A DNA stretch of 64,000 bases from Mycolicibacterium psychrotolerans (GCF_010729305.1 NZ_AP022574.1:4030001-4094000), one strand, 5' to 3'. Counted from the first letter of the stretch, positions 49,033 through 57,970 are shown. The notes: generated by a model from the sequence alone, not told the origin. Translations and numbers: made by a program.

Positions 49033-50339
49033 TGTCCGACGACAGGGAGTCACAGATCGTCGACACGCTGGTCGGCGCCTTCGACGATCTGATGAGCGCC
49101 GACCCGGACGCGTTCCGCACGAAGTTCCGCAAGATGGCCGCGGATCCGTTCGCGTTCTTCCGCGGCAGCGCATGCGTGTTCTACGCCGACGTGTCGGCGC
49201 GCGAGGACCGGTGGGCCGACGAGCGCACCGGCCGGGTGTGGATTCAGGGCGACCTGCACGCGGAGAACTTCGGCACCTACATGGACGGTGCCGGGGTGCT
49301 CATCTTCGACGTCAACGACTTCGACGAGGCGTTCGTCGGGCACTTCACCTGGGATCTGCAGCGCTTCGCCGCCAGCATCGCGTTGATGTGCTGGCAGAAG
49401 GCGCTGTCCGACGAACAGATCTCGTCGCTCATCGCGGCGTTCGTCCGGGCGTATGTGGATCAGGTGCGGTGGTTCACCGACGTCGACGATGACGCCTCGT
49501 TCTCGCTGAACCTGGACACCGCGCGGGGCGCGGTGCTCTCGGCGCTGCAGTCGGCCCGGCTCTCCACGCGCGCCGAGATGCTCGATCGGATCACCGTCGT
49601 CGACGAATGCGACCGGCGGTTCCGGGAACGGCCCGGCGCACGGCGCCTCGAGGGGGACGAACGCGACAGCGTCGTCGAGGCGTTCCACCGCTACCTCGAC
49701 ACGATCCCCGAGACGCAGCGTTTCCGGGGCATCGCCTACGACGTCAAGGACATCACCGCCAACACCGGGTTCGGCATCGGCAGCGCCGGCCTGCCCGCCT
49801 ACACGATCCTCATCGAGGGCTTCAACCAGGCGCTGGACAACGACGTCGTGCTGTCGATGAAGCAGGGCAATGTCGCCGCGCCCAGCCGCGTGGTCGACGA
49901 CGAGGAGGTGCACGGCTATTTCCTGCACCACGGGCACCGCACGGCCGTCTCGCAGCGCGCCCTGCAGGCGCACGCCGACCCGCTGCTGGGCTACACCGAC
50001 ATCGACGGTGTCGGTTTCGTGGTGAGCGAGATCTCGCCCTACGAGGCCGATCTGGACTGGACCGAGCTGACCGAGCCGGACGAACTGACCGAGGTGGTCT
50101 CCCAGCTCGGGCAGGCAGTGGCGAAGGTGCACTGCGTCAGCGACTCCGACAGCGACCAGTCGCTGGTGGGCTTCCAGACCGAGGAGGCGATCGTCGCCGC
50201 GATCGGAGACGACGAGGACGACTTCGTCGCCGACATCGTCGCGTTCGGACTCGAGTACGCCGCGGTCGCCCGCGAAGACCACCGGCACTTCGTCGAGGCC
50301 TTCCGCGAGGGCCGCATCCCCGGGGTGACGGCGACCTGA
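49032..50339 (+). CDS. DUF2252 family protein
   Basis: A 435-residue DUF2252 protein, related in fold to aminoglycoside-phosphotransferase/kinase-like enzymes. The conserved motif IQGDLHAENFGTY with DVNDFDEAFVGHFTWDLQRF looks like the HxxN and metal-binding Asp of that superfamily. DLHAENFG is complete, so a catalytic role is possible. No substrate is established. It is coupled to the coiled-coil gene upstream and ends 29 bases before the convergent ppc stop, with a hairpin repeat between them. Confidence 0.85.
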   Translation: MSDDRESQIVDTLVGAFDDLMSADPDAFRTKFRKMAADPFAFFRGSACVFYADVSAREDRWADERTGRVWIQGDLHAENFGTYMDGAGVLIFDVNDFDEAFVGHFTWDLQRFAASIALMCWQKALSDEQISSLIAAFVRAYVDQVRWFTDVDDDASFSLNLDTARGAVLSALQSARLSTRAEMLDRITVVDECDRRFRERPGARRLEGDERDSVVEAFHRYLDTIPETQRFRGIAYDVKDITANTGFGIGSAGLPAYTILIEGFNQALDNDVVLSMKQGNVAAPSRVVDDEEVHGYFLHHGHRTAVSQRALQAHADPLLGYTDIDGVGFVVSEISPYEADLDWTELTEPDELTEVVSQLGQAVAKVHCVSDSDSDQSLVGFQTEEAIVAAIGDDEDDFVADIVAFGLEYAAVAREDHRHFVEAFREGRIPGVTAT

Positions 50340-50341
50340 TT

Positions 50342-50384
50342 TTCAGCCGCTGTTGCGGCAGCAACGATTCAGCCGCTGTTGCGG
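50342..50384. repeat. Two direct copies of a 17-base hairpin unit between DUF2252 and ppc
   Basis: TTCAGCCGCTGTTGCGG occurs at 50342-50358 and again at 50368-50384, a 26-base period. Each copy contains the stem-loop CCGC-TGTT-GCGG (extended to GCCGC/GCGGC in the first). The second copy contains the ppc stop and last codons. It may serve as a weak bidirectional terminator for the convergent genes or be a tandem duplication of the ppc end. Confidence 0.6.
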
Positions 50385-53164
50385 AGCGCGGTGGCCAGCC
50401 CGCTCATCGTGAGCAGGATGCCGCGCTGCACCAGTTCGTCGTCGTCGCCGGACCGGTAGCGGCGCAGCAGCTCGACCTGCAGGTGGTTCAGCGGCTCGAG
50501 GTACGGGAACCGGTTGAACACCGACCGGGCCAGCGCGGGGTTGTCGGCGAGCAGATCGTCGTGTCCGGTGATCAGCTTGTGCATCCGGATGGTGCGTTCG
50601 TGTTCATCGGCGATCTTGTCGAAGACCCGGCGCCGCAGCTCTTCGTCTGGCACCAGTTCGGCGTAGCGCGCGGCCAGCCCGAGATCGGACTTCGCGAGCA
50701 CCTGGGCCATGTTCGACAGCACCGTCGCGAAGAACGGCCAGCGCCGGTAGAGATCCTGCAGGATCTCCAGACGTCCGTCGTCCTCGGCGATGTAGTCCTC
50801 GAACGCGGTTCCGGTGCCGTACCAGCCGGGCAGCATCACCCGTGACTGGCTCCAGGCCAGCACCCACGGGATGGCCCGTAGATCGGAGATCGACGTGGTG
50901 GGTTTGCGCGACGTCGGCCTGCTGCCGATGTTGAGCGCACCGATCTCGCTGACCGGCGTCGACGCCTTGAAGTAGTCCACGAAACCCGGTGTGTCGTGCA
51001 CCAGGTCGGCGTAGGCGCGCTGGGCGCGCGCGGCGAGGTCGTCGAGCACCGCGTACGCGGGCTCGGCGGCCTCGCCGAGCCCTTCGACGTCGAGCAGGGT
51101 CGCTTCCAGAGTCGCGGCCAGCAGCGTCTCCAGGTTGCGGTGCGCGATGCGGGGCTCGGCGTACTTGGCGGCGATCACCTCCCCCTGTTCGGTGATCCGC
51201 AGCGATCCGTTGACCGCGCCCGGCGGCTGGGCCAGGATCGCATCGTAGCTCGGCCCGCCGCCGCGGCCCACCGTGCCGCCGCGACCGTGGAAGAGCCGCA
51301 ACCGGATTCCGGTCTTGCGGGCCGAGTCGACGAGATCCAGTTCGGCGCGGTAGAGCGCCCAGTTGGCCGCGAGGTAACCGCCGTCCTTGTTGGAATCGGA
51401 GTAGCCGAGCATCACCTCCTGGCTGTCTCCGCGCGCCGCCACCACCGCCCGGTAGAGCGGAAGATCCAGGGCCGCTTCGAGTATCGACGATCCGCGTTGC
51501 AGGTCGTCGATGGTCTCGAACAGCGGCACGATGCCGACCGGCGCGTAGGGGCGCTCGCCCGAGGCGTCCAGCAGACCCGCCTCCTTGAGCAGGATCGCGG
51601 CCTCGAGCATGTCGGAGACGGACTGGCACATCGAGATGATGTAGTTCGGCACCGCCTGCGGTCCGAACACCTCGACGGCGCGCGCCGCGGCGGCGACGAT
51701 GTCGAGTTCCTTGCGCGCCAACTCCGACAGGTCGGCGCCCGGCCCCGTCAGCGGCCGGCGGGTCGCGAGCTCGTCCGCGAGCAGCTCCACGCGCTCCGGT
51801 TCGCTCAGCGAGGCGTAGTCGGAATGCACCCCCGCCCACGCCAGCAACTCGGCGATCACCTCCTCGTGCACATCGGAGTTCTGCCGCATGTCCAGACCGG
51901 AGAGGTGGAAACCGAAGACCCGCACCGCTTCCCGCAGCCGGGCCAGCCGGTCGTCGGCGAGCACCGAGCTGCCGTATGCGCGCAGTGACCCGTCGACGAC
52001 GTCCAGGTCTGCCGACAGTTCGGCGGGGGCGGCGTAGGGCGCCATGCCGAGGTCGAGTTCGTGTTCGGGCTGCCGGTCCAGGATCTGCCGTGCGGTGGCC
52101 GTCAACCGTGCGTGCACGACGCGCAGCGCCCGCCGGTACGGTTCGTCGGCGCGCGCCGGTTCGTGGCAGGCGTCGGCCAGCGCGGCCAGCTCGTCGCTGA
52201 TGTGCACCAGCCGCACAGACATCGACAGCTCTTCCTCCAGCGCGGTGAGCTCGGTGAAGTAGTGCGCGAACGCGGTGTAGGCGGCACTGCCGGTGGCCAG
52301 CCGCACCACCTCCGCGGTGACGTTCGGATTGCCGTCGCGGTCGCCGCCGATCCACGATCCCGGCCGCAGTATCGGTTCGGTCAGCAGGTCGACGCCGGGC
52401 CAGCGGGCCTGCAGCGCGGCCCGTACCTCGGCGTTCACCCGCGGGATGACGTCGAGGAACGCCGCCGGGTAGTACCGCAGCCCGGTCTCGATCTCGTCCT
52501 GGATCTTCAAGCGCGACAACCGGATCAGCGCGGTCTGCCACAGCGTGAGGATGTGGCGGCGCAGTTCCCGTTCGACGTCGCGGCCATCCTCGGTGCGGTG
52601 ATGACCGTGCAGGCGCAGACGCATCAACTCGGTGATGCGGTGCTGGGTGTCGAACACCGTGCGTCGCCGTGTCTCGGTGGGGTGCGCGGTGATGACGGGC
52701 GCGACCAGGGCGCCGACGAGCGCATCGGCGACGCGGCCGTCCTCGAGGTCCGCGTCGTCGAGTTTGAGGTAGGTCGCGGCCAGGGTGCTGTTCTGCGGCG
52801 GCTCGCCCGCGGCCTCGTGCACGGCCCGGCGTCGTTCGCGGTGGATGTCCTCGGCGACGTTGGCCAGCAGCGCGAAATGGGTGAAGGCGCGGATGACGGG
52901 GATCGCCTGGTGGACGTCGACGCCGTCGAACAGCCTCGCCAGCTCGGTGCGGTCGATCTCCGACCGGCGCACCCGGAACGACTCGACCCGGGCGCGCTCG
53001 ACCAGGTCGAACGTCGCGTCCCCGTTCTGCTCGCGGACGGTGTCGCCGAGGATGGCGCCGAGCAGGCGGATGTCCTCGCGCATCGGTTCGGTCGCTTCGC
53101 GGCCCACCTGGGTGCGCTGCACGGCTCCGATCGGTTCGAGCGTGCTGTCGGCTGTCTGAGACAT
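50369..53164 (-). CDS. ppc: Phosphoenolpyruvate carboxylase
   Basis: Anaplerotic enzyme forming oxaloacetate from PEP and bicarbonate; 931 residues. Active-site motifs are VITAHPTETRRRT (catalytic His), GSWIGGDRDGNPNVT, VMLGYSDSNKDGGYLA, FHGRGGTVGRGGGPS and GWYGTGTAFE. The C-terminus is RNSG where most family members end in QNTG. M. tuberculosis lacks this gene as I recall, so its presence fits a fast-growing or environmental species. ATG 53164 has a GATACT box seven bases upstream. It is divergent from the amine-oxidase-like gene. Confidence 0.96.
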   Translation of the reverse strand: MSQTADSTLEPIGAVQRTQVGREATEPMREDIRLLGAILGDTVREQNGDATFDLVERARVESFRVRRSEIDRTELARLFDGVDVHQAIPVIRAFTHFALLANVAEDIHRERRRAVHEAAGEPPQNSTLAATYLKLDDADLEDGRVADALVGALVAPVITAHPTETRRRTVFDTQHRITELMRLRLHGHHRTEDGRDVERELRRHILTLWQTALIRLSRLKIQDEIETGLRYYPAAFLDVIPRVNAEVRAALQARWPGVDLLTEPILRPGSWIGGDRDGNPNVTAEVVRLATGSAAYTAFAHYFTELTALEEELSMSVRLVHISDELAALADACHEPARADEPYRRALRVVHARLTATARQILDRQPEHELDLGMAPYAAPAELSADLDVVDGSLRAYGSSVLADDRLARLREAVRVFGFHLSGLDMRQNSDVHEEVIAELLAWAGVHSDYASLSEPERVELLADELATRRPLTGPGADLSELARKELDIVAAAARAVEVFGPQAVPNYIISMCQSVSDMLEAAILLKEAGLLDASGERPYAPVGIVPLFETIDDLQRGSSILEAALDLPLYRAVVAARGDSQEVMLGYSDSNKDGGYLAANWALYRAELDLVDSARKTGIRLRLFHGRGGTVGRGGGPSYDAILAQPPGAVNGSLRITEQGEVIAAKYAEPRIAHRNLETLLAATLEATLLDVEGLGEAAEPAYAVLDDLAARAQRAYADLVHDTPGFVDYFKASTPVSEIGALNIGSRPTSRKPTTSISDLRAIPWVLAWSQSRVMLPGWYGTGTAFEDYIAEDDGRLEILQDLYRRWPFFATVLSNMAQVLAKSDLGLAARYAELVPDEELRRRVFDKIADEHERTIRMHKLITGHDDLLADNPALARSVFNRFPYLEPLNHLQVELLRRYRSGDDDELVQRGILLTMSGLATALRNSG

Positions 53165-53171
53165 GGTGCCC

Positions 53172-53177
53172 AGTATC
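53172..53177 (-). promoter_or_regulatory. Putative -10 box (GATACT) for ppc
   Basis: GATACT on the minus strand, seven bases before ATG 53164. There is no ribosome binding site, which predicts a leaderless ppc mRNA. Confidence 0.4.
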
Positions 53178-53211
53178 GACGCAGCCAGATTCCGCCGCAT
53201 GGCGAGCGCGG

Positions 53212-53217
53212 TAGCGT
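53212..53217 (+). promoter_or_regulatory. Putative -10 box (TAGCGT) for the amine-oxidase-like gene
   Basis: TAGCGT followed by six bases and ATG 53224. It is the divergent partner of the ppc promoter in a 59-base gap. Confidence 0.4.
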
Positions 53218-53223
53218 GGCCGG

Positions 53224-54477
53224 ATGGATGTGGAGGACGCCGAGGTCGTCGTCGTCGGCGCCGGGCTGGCGGGGTTGCGCTGCGCAGCGGTGCTGGCGGA
53301 CGCGGGCCGCGAGGTCCGGGTGTGGGAGGCCGCCGACGAGGTGGGCGGCCGGATCCGCACCGACATCGTCGACGGCTTCCTGTGTGACCGCGGTTTCCAG
53401 GTGCTCAACCCGGCCTATCCCGAACTGGGTTCGTGCGTCGACGTCGCGGCGCTGAGGCTGCAGCCGTTCGGGCCGGGCGTCGGGGTGCGCCGGGAGCGGG
53501 GGTCGGTGGTGCTGGCGCATCCCGTGCGCGCGCCCAAGCGACTGCCCGGCATGCTCGCCCGGCGCGGTGTGCGGCCCGCTGACGCGGTGGCGCTGGCGCG
53601 GTGGGCCTACCCGGCGCTGCGGCCGGGCCACCTGAAGCACTCGCCCGGCAAGGACACCACGCTGCTGGCCGCGCTCGACCGATGCGGGGTGTCCGGAGAA
53701 CTGCGCCGGGTGATCGACCGGTTCCTGTCCGGTGTGGTGCTCGACGACAGCGGGGCGACGTCCAACGCGTTCGCGCTGCTGCTGGCGCGGATGTTCGCCC
53801 TCGGGGTGCCCGCGCTGCCCGCGGACGGGATGGCTGCCCTGCCCCGGCAGTTGGCCGCGCCGCTGGGTGAGCGGGTGGCGCTGAATCGTCGGGTGTCCGG
53901 GATCACCGCGTCGGAGGGCGGATGGCGGGTCAGCGCCGAGGACGGGACCGCGGTGCGCGCCCGCGAGGTGGTGGTCGCGACCGATGCGACCGCGGCGGCC
54001 CAGTGGATCGGCGGCGCGCCGACACCGACCCGCGGCGTCGTCACCGACTGGTGGGCCACCGACCGACCGTGGGCGGGACCACCGATGCTGTGGGTGGACG
54101 GCCGTCCCGGCGTGCGGGGTCCCGTCGTCAACGCCGCGGTGATCAGCGCCTCCGCCCCGACGTACGCACCGCCCGGACGGCACCTGGTCGCCGCGTCGGC
54201 GCTGCTGGGCAACGGGCATCCGGAGCCGACGGAACCGCAGCTACGGGCGCACGCCGCGGAGATCCTCGGTGTCGACGCCACGGATTGGCAGCCGGTGATC
54301 CGGCATGTGATCCCGGACGCGCTACCGGTGCAGCCGCCGCCGCTGACGGTGCGCCGACCGGTCCGGGATGCGTCAGGGCTATGGATGTGCGGCGACCACC
54401 GCGACACCGCGTCGATTCAGGGAGCGCTGGTCAGCGGACGGCGCGCCGCGGCCGCGGTGTTGAAAGCGCTGAGCTAG
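53224..54477 (+). CDS. FAD-dependent amine oxidase/protoporphyrinogen-oxidase-like protein
   Basis: A 417-residue flavoprotein. The N-terminal dinucleotide-binding motif VVVVGAGLAGLRCAAVL and the GG doublet EVGGRIRTD are those of the amine oxidase/phytoene desaturase/PPO superfamily. The C-terminal FAD contact is SGLWMCGDHRDTASIQGALV, followed by SGRRAAAAV. The substrate is unknown. Its stop overlaps that of secG convergently by three bases. It is not part of a carotenoid cluster here. Confidence 0.85.
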   Translation: MDVEDAEVVVVGAGLAGLRCAAVLADAGREVRVWEAADEVGGRIRTDIVDGFLCDRGFQVLNPAYPELGSCVDVAALRLQPFGPGVGVRRERGSVVLAHPVRAPKRLPGMLARRGVRPADAVALARWAYPALRPGHLKHSPGKDTTLLAALDRCGVSGELRRVIDRFLSGVVLDDSGATSNAFALLLARMFALGVPALPADGMAALPRQLAAPLGERVALNRRVSGITASEGGWRVSAEDGTAVRAREVVVATDATAAAQWIGGAPTPTRGVVTDWWATDRPWAGPPMLWVDGRPGVRGPVVNAAVISASAPTYAPPGRHLVAASALLGNGHPEPTEPQLRAHAAEILGVDATDWQPVIRHVIPDALPVQPPPLTVRRPVRDASGLWMCGDHRDTASIQGALVSGRRAAAAVLKALS

Positions 54478-54707
54478 CTGTACTTGATCTGCAGCGCCAT
54501 CCCGATGATGGCGACCACCCAGATGCCCGTGACGAACAGTGTCAACCGGTCGAGGTTCTTCTCGACCACGGTGGAGCCGGACAGGCTGGACTGGACGCCG
54601 CCGCCGAACAGGCTGGACAGACCGCCACCCTTGGCGCGGTGCAGCAGAACCAAGAGCACGACCAGCACGCTGGTCACGACCAGGATGATCTGCAGGGCCA
54701 ATTCCAT
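54474..54707 (-). CDS. secG: Preprotein translocase subunit SecG
   Basis: A 77-residue SecG with two transmembrane helices at about residues 3-23 and 52-73 and the conserved cytosolic loop LLHRAKGGGLSSLFGGG. It is part of the SecYEG channel. ATG 54707 has TAGTCT seven bases upstream, so it is probably transcribed separately from gap-pgk-tpiA, which ends at a terminator just before it. Confidence 0.95.
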   Translation of the reverse strand: MELALQIILVVTSVLVVLLVLLHRAKGGGLSSLFGGGVQSSLSGSTVVEKNLDRLTLFVTGIWVVAIIGMALQIKYS

Positions 54708-54714
54708 GGCCGTC

Positions 54715-54720
54715 AGACTA
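54715..54720 (-). promoter_or_regulatory. Putative -10 box (TAGTCT) for secG
   Basis: TAGTCT on the minus strand, seven bases before the secG ATG, in the gap after the tpiA terminator. Confidence 0.4.
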
Positions 54721-54798
54721 CAGGGCGCGGATCGCCCGAAGCCAACCGCGTAGAACGGTGTCGAGATCGACGAAAAGGCGCGATCGTCTCGAACAAAT

Positions 54799-54822
54799 CC
54801 GCCCAAACGTCGGTTTGGGCGG
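54799..54822 (-). terminator. Intrinsic terminator of gap-pgk-tpiA
   Basis: A perfect 10-base stem, CCGCCCAAAC/GTTTGGGCGG, with a four-base loop, followed on the minus strand by the T-rich ATTTGTT. It begins 8 bases after the tpiA stop and separates this operon from secG. It is among the clearest intrinsic terminators in the window. Confidence 0.88.
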
Positions 54823-54830
54823 GGTGAGGG

Positions 54831-55616
54831 TCAGGGCAGCGGGCCGCCCGCGGCGATCGCCGACAGGGTGGCGAACTGCTCCGCGTCCAGTGAGGCGCCG
54901 CCGACCAGCGCACCGTCCACGTCGGGCTGGCCGACGATCTCGCCGACGTTCTTGGCGTTGACCGAACCGCCGTAGAGCACCCGCACCCCGGCGGCGATGT
55001 CAGCGGATGCCAGCGCCCCGATCTCAGTGCGGATCGCTTGACACACCTCCTGCGCGTCGGCCGCGCTGGCCACCCGGCCGGTGCCGATCGCCCACACGGG
55101 TTCGTAGGCGATGACGGACCGGCCGATCTGCTCGGCCGACAAGCCGGCCAGCGACCCGCGCAGCGAGTTCACGTTGAACTCGACGTGGTCACCCGCCTCG
55201 CGCACCTCGAGCTGCTCGCCGATGCAGATGATCGGGATCAGGCCGTGCTTGAACGCCGCCTGGGCCTTCGCCGCGACGAGCGCGTCGTCCTCGTGGTGGT
55301 AGGTCCGCCGCTCGGAGTGGCCCACGACGACGAACGTGACGCCCAGCTTGGCCAGGAAGGCACCGCTGATCTCGCCGGTGTAGGCGCCGGAGTCATGCTG
55401 GGACACGTCCTGCGCGCCGTAGGTGAGCCGCAACTTGTCGCCCTCGACGAGGGTCTGCACGCTGCGCAGATCGGTGAACGGCGGGATCACCGTCACGTCG
55501 ACCTTGTCGAAGTACTTGTCCGGCAACGAGAATGCGATCTTCTGCGCCAGCGCGATCGCCTCGAAGTGGTTCAGGTTCATCTTCCAGTTGCCGGCGATCA
55601 GCGGCTTACGGGGCAC
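54831..55616 (-). CDS. tpiA: Triosephosphate isomerase
   Basis: Interconverts DHAP and glyceraldehyde 3-phosphate; 261 residues. Catalytic Lys12 (GNWKMN), His in VVVGHSERR and Glu in AYEPVWAIGTG are present, as is the YGGSVNAKN phosphate loop. GTG 55616 has AGGAG seven bases upstream. It is the last gene of gap-pgk-tpiA and lies directly before an intrinsic terminator. Confidence 0.97.
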   Translation of the reverse strand: MPRKPLIAGNWKMNLNHFEAIALAQKIAFSLPDKYFDKVDVTVIPPFTDLRSVQTLVEGDKLRLTYGAQDVSQHDSGAYTGEISGAFLAKLGVTFVVVGHSERRTYHHEDDALVAAKAQAAFKHGLIPIICIGEQLEVREAGDHVEFNVNSLRGSLAGLSAEQIGRSVIAYEPVWAIGTGRVASAADAQEVCQAIRTEIGALASADIAAGVRVLYGGSVNAKNVGEIVGQPDVDGALVGGASLDAEQFATLSAIAAGGPLP

Positions 55617-55637
55617 GTGGGGTCTCCTAGTCGAGGG

Positions 55638-56855
55638 TCACTGCAGGATGTGGATACCGGGCAACTCTTTGCCCTCAAGGTATTCCAGCGACGCACCGCC
55701 ACCGGTGGAAATGTGCGAGAAACCGTCCTCGGGCAGGCCCAGTTGGCGCACCGCGGCCGCCGAGTCGCCACCGCCGACGACGCTGAACGCGCCCTTGCCG
55801 GTGGCGGAGATGATCGCCTCGGCCACCCCCTTGGTGCCCGCGGCGAACGCCGGGAACTCGAACACACCCATCGGGCCGTTCCAGAAGATCGTCTTGGCGT
55901 TCGACAGCAGCGCGGTGAACCGCTTGACCGACTCGGGGCCGATGTCCAGGCCCATCTTGTCGTCGGGGATCTTGTCGGCCGCGACCGTGTCGGCCGGCGA
56001 ATCGGCCGCGAACCTCTCGGCCACCACGATGTCCACCGGCAGGTGCAGCACGTCGCCGTAGTCGTCGAGCAATTTTCGGCAGGTGTCGATCATGCTCTCC
56101 TCGAGCAGTGAGCCACCCACCGAAAGGCCTTGTGCGGCAAGGAAAGTGAAGCACATTCCGCCACCGATGATCAGGCTGTCGGCTTTGGTGGCCAGGTTCT
56201 CGATCACGGCGAGCTTGTCCGACACCTTCGAGCCGCCGAGCACCACCGCGTACGGCCGTTCGGTCGATTCGGTGAGCTGGGCGAGCACCTTGACCTCGGT
56301 GTCGACGAGCTTCCCCGCGTAGTGCGGCAGCAGCGTCGCGACGTCGTAGACCGACGCCTGCTTGCGGTGCACCACCCCGAAGCCGTCGGAGACGAACGCG
56401 CCGTCCTCCCCGACCAGCTCGACGAGCGCCTTCGCGAGCGCGAGGCGCTCCGCATCGTCCTTGCTGGTCTCGCGGGGGTCGAAGCGGATGTTCTCCAGCA
56501 GCAGGATGTCGCCGTCGGTCAGCCCCTCGGCGCGTGCCAGCGCGTCGCTGCCCACCACATCACCGGCCAGCTGCACGTGCCTGCCCAGCTTCTCGGCCAG
56601 CGCCGCGGCCACCGGCCCGAGCGAGAACTTCGGGTCGGGCTCGCCCTTGGGCCGGCCCAGGTGTGCGGTGACGACGACCTTGGCCCCGGCATCACTGAGC
56701 GCCTTGAGGGTGGGCACCGAGGCGATGATGCGGCCAGGATCGGTGATACTGCCCTCGTCGAGCGGCACGTTCAGATCCGAGCGCACCAGCACGCCCCGCC
56801 CCGAAACCCCTTCGGCGAGAAGGTCGGAGAGTGATCTTATCGAAGATGAAGCCAT
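55638..56855 (-). CDS. pgk: Phosphoglycerate kinase
   Basis: Transfers phosphate from 1,3-bisphosphoglycerate to ADP; 405 residues. SDLNVPLDEG and AHLGRPKGE give the substrate site. The nucleotide domain has GPMGVFEFPAF and GGGDSAAAVRQLG, and the hinge has STGGGASLEYLEGKELPG. The C-terminal end is shorter by several residues than the M. tuberculosis protein I recall. ATG 56855 is six bases after the gap stop, with no clear ribosome binding site, so translational coupling is likely. Confidence 0.96.
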   Translation of the reverse strand: MASSSIRSLSDLLAEGVSGRGVLVRSDLNVPLDEGSITDPGRIIASVPTLKALSDAGAKVVVTAHLGRPKGEPDPKFSLGPVAAALAEKLGRHVQLAGDVVGSDALARAEGLTDGDILLLENIRFDPRETSKDDAERLALAKALVELVGEDGAFVSDGFGVVHRKQASVYDVATLLPHYAGKLVDTEVKVLAQLTESTERPYAVVLGGSKVSDKLAVIENLATKADSLIIGGGMCFTFLAAQGLSVGGSLLEESMIDTCRKLLDDYGDVLHLPVDIVVAERFAADSPADTVAADKIPDDKMGLDIGPESVKRFTALLSNAKTIFWNGPMGVFEFPAFAAGTKGVAEAIISATGKGAFSVVGGGDSAAAVRQLGLPEDGFSHISTGGGASLEYLEGKELPGIHILQ

Positions 56856-56861
56856 CGCCGG

Positions 56862-57884
56862 TTACAGCGACTTGCCGACCAGGCCGACGAGATCGACGAG
56901 GCGGTTCGAGTAGCCCCACTCGTTGTCGTACCACGAGACGACCTTGGCCTGGTTGTCGATGACCTTGGTCAGCCCCGAGTCGAAGATCGAGCTGTGCGGG
57001 TCGGTGACGATGTCGCTGGACACGATCGGTGCGTCGTAGTACTTCAGGATGCCCTTGAGCGGTCCCTCGGCGGCGGCCTTCATCGCGGCGTTGATCTCCG
57101 CGGCCGACGCCGACTTCGCCAGCTCGGCGGTCAGGTCGGTGCACGAGCCCGTGGGGATCGGCACCCGCAGCGCGTAGCCGTCGAGCTTGCCCTTCAGCTC
57201 GGGCATCACCAGGCCGATGGCCTTGGCAGCGCCGGTCGAGGTGGGCACGATGTTCAGCGCGGCCGCGCGGGCGCGACGCAGATCCTTGTGCGGCCCGTCC
57301 TGCAGGTTCTGGTCCTGGGTGTAGGCGTGCACGGTGGTCATCAGGCCGCGCACGATGCCGAACTCGTCGTTGAGCACCTTGGCCAGCGGCCCCAGGCAAT
57401 TGGTGGTGCACGACGCGTTGGAGATGATGTTCTGGCTGCCGTCGTACTTGTCGTCGTTGACGCCGAGCACGATCGTGATGTCCTCGTCGGTGGCCGGAGC
57501 GGAGATGATGACCTTCTTGGCGCCCGCGTCGAGGTGGCCCTGGGCCTTGTCGCGCTTGGTGAAGATGCCGGTGGACTCGACCACGACGTCGACGCCGAGG
57601 TCACCCCAGGGAAGCGCCGCGGGTCCCTCTTTGACCTCGAGCGCCTTGATCTTCGTGTCGCCGACGACGATGGTGTCCTCGCCCTCGAGGCTGACCTCGT
57701 AGGGCAACCGGCCGAGGATGGAGTCGAACTTCAGCAGGTGGGCCAGCGACGCGTTGTCGGTGAGGTCGTTGACGGCGATGATCTCGATGTCGGTGTTCTT
57801 GCCTTCGGCCTTCTGCGCGTCCAGAGCGCGGAAGAAGTTGCGCCCGATACGGCCGAAACCGTTCACGCCTACCCGGATCGTCAC
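56862..57884 (-). CDS. gap: Glyceraldehyde-3-phosphate dehydrogenase
   Basis: NAD-dependent glycolytic dehydrogenase; 340 residues. The Rossmann motif is VNGFGRIGRNFFRAL and the catalytic Cys is Cys159 in SNASCTTNC. The fifth His is in TTVHAYTQDQN, and WYDNEWGYSNRLVDL is intact. GTG 57884 has AGGAG six bases upstream. It is the first gene of gap-pgk-tpiA. Confidence 0.97.
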   Translation of the reverse strand: MTIRVGVNGFGRIGRNFFRALDAQKAEGKNTDIEIIAVNDLTDNASLAHLLKFDSILGRLPYEVSLEGEDTIVVGDTKIKALEVKEGPAALPWGDLGVDVVVESTGIFTKRDKAQGHLDAGAKKVIISAPATDEDITIVLGVNDDKYDGSQNIISNASCTTNCLGPLAKVLNDEFGIVRGLMTTVHAYTQDQNLQDGPHKDLRRARAAALNIVPTSTGAAKAIGLVMPELKGKLDGYALRVPIPTGSCTDLTAELAKSASAAEINAAMKAAAEGPLKGILKYYDAPIVSSDIVTDPHSSIFDSGLTKVIDNQAKVVSWYDNEWGYSNRLVDLVGLVGKSL

Positions 57885-57922
57885 GTCAGTCTCCTACTCG
57901 GTCGTTGAACTGCTCGGCAGCC

Positions 57923-57928
57923 AGCCTA
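57923..57928 (-). promoter_or_regulatory. Putative -10 box (TAGGCT) for gap-pgk-tpiA
   Basis: Within GCACTAGGCTGG on the minus strand (57921-57932), almost the same twelve bases as before tkt. It predicts a leader of about 30 bases containing the AGGAG site. Confidence 0.35.
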
Positions 57929-57970
57929 GTGCGTGTGCCTTTCCCAGCGCGCAGTTGCCCCGTCCCTGTT

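Noticed and set aside
50604..53408. 934-residue minus-strand frame overlapping ppc
   Set aside because: It is ppc read in another frame; the true product carries all catalytic motifs in the frame ending at 50369.
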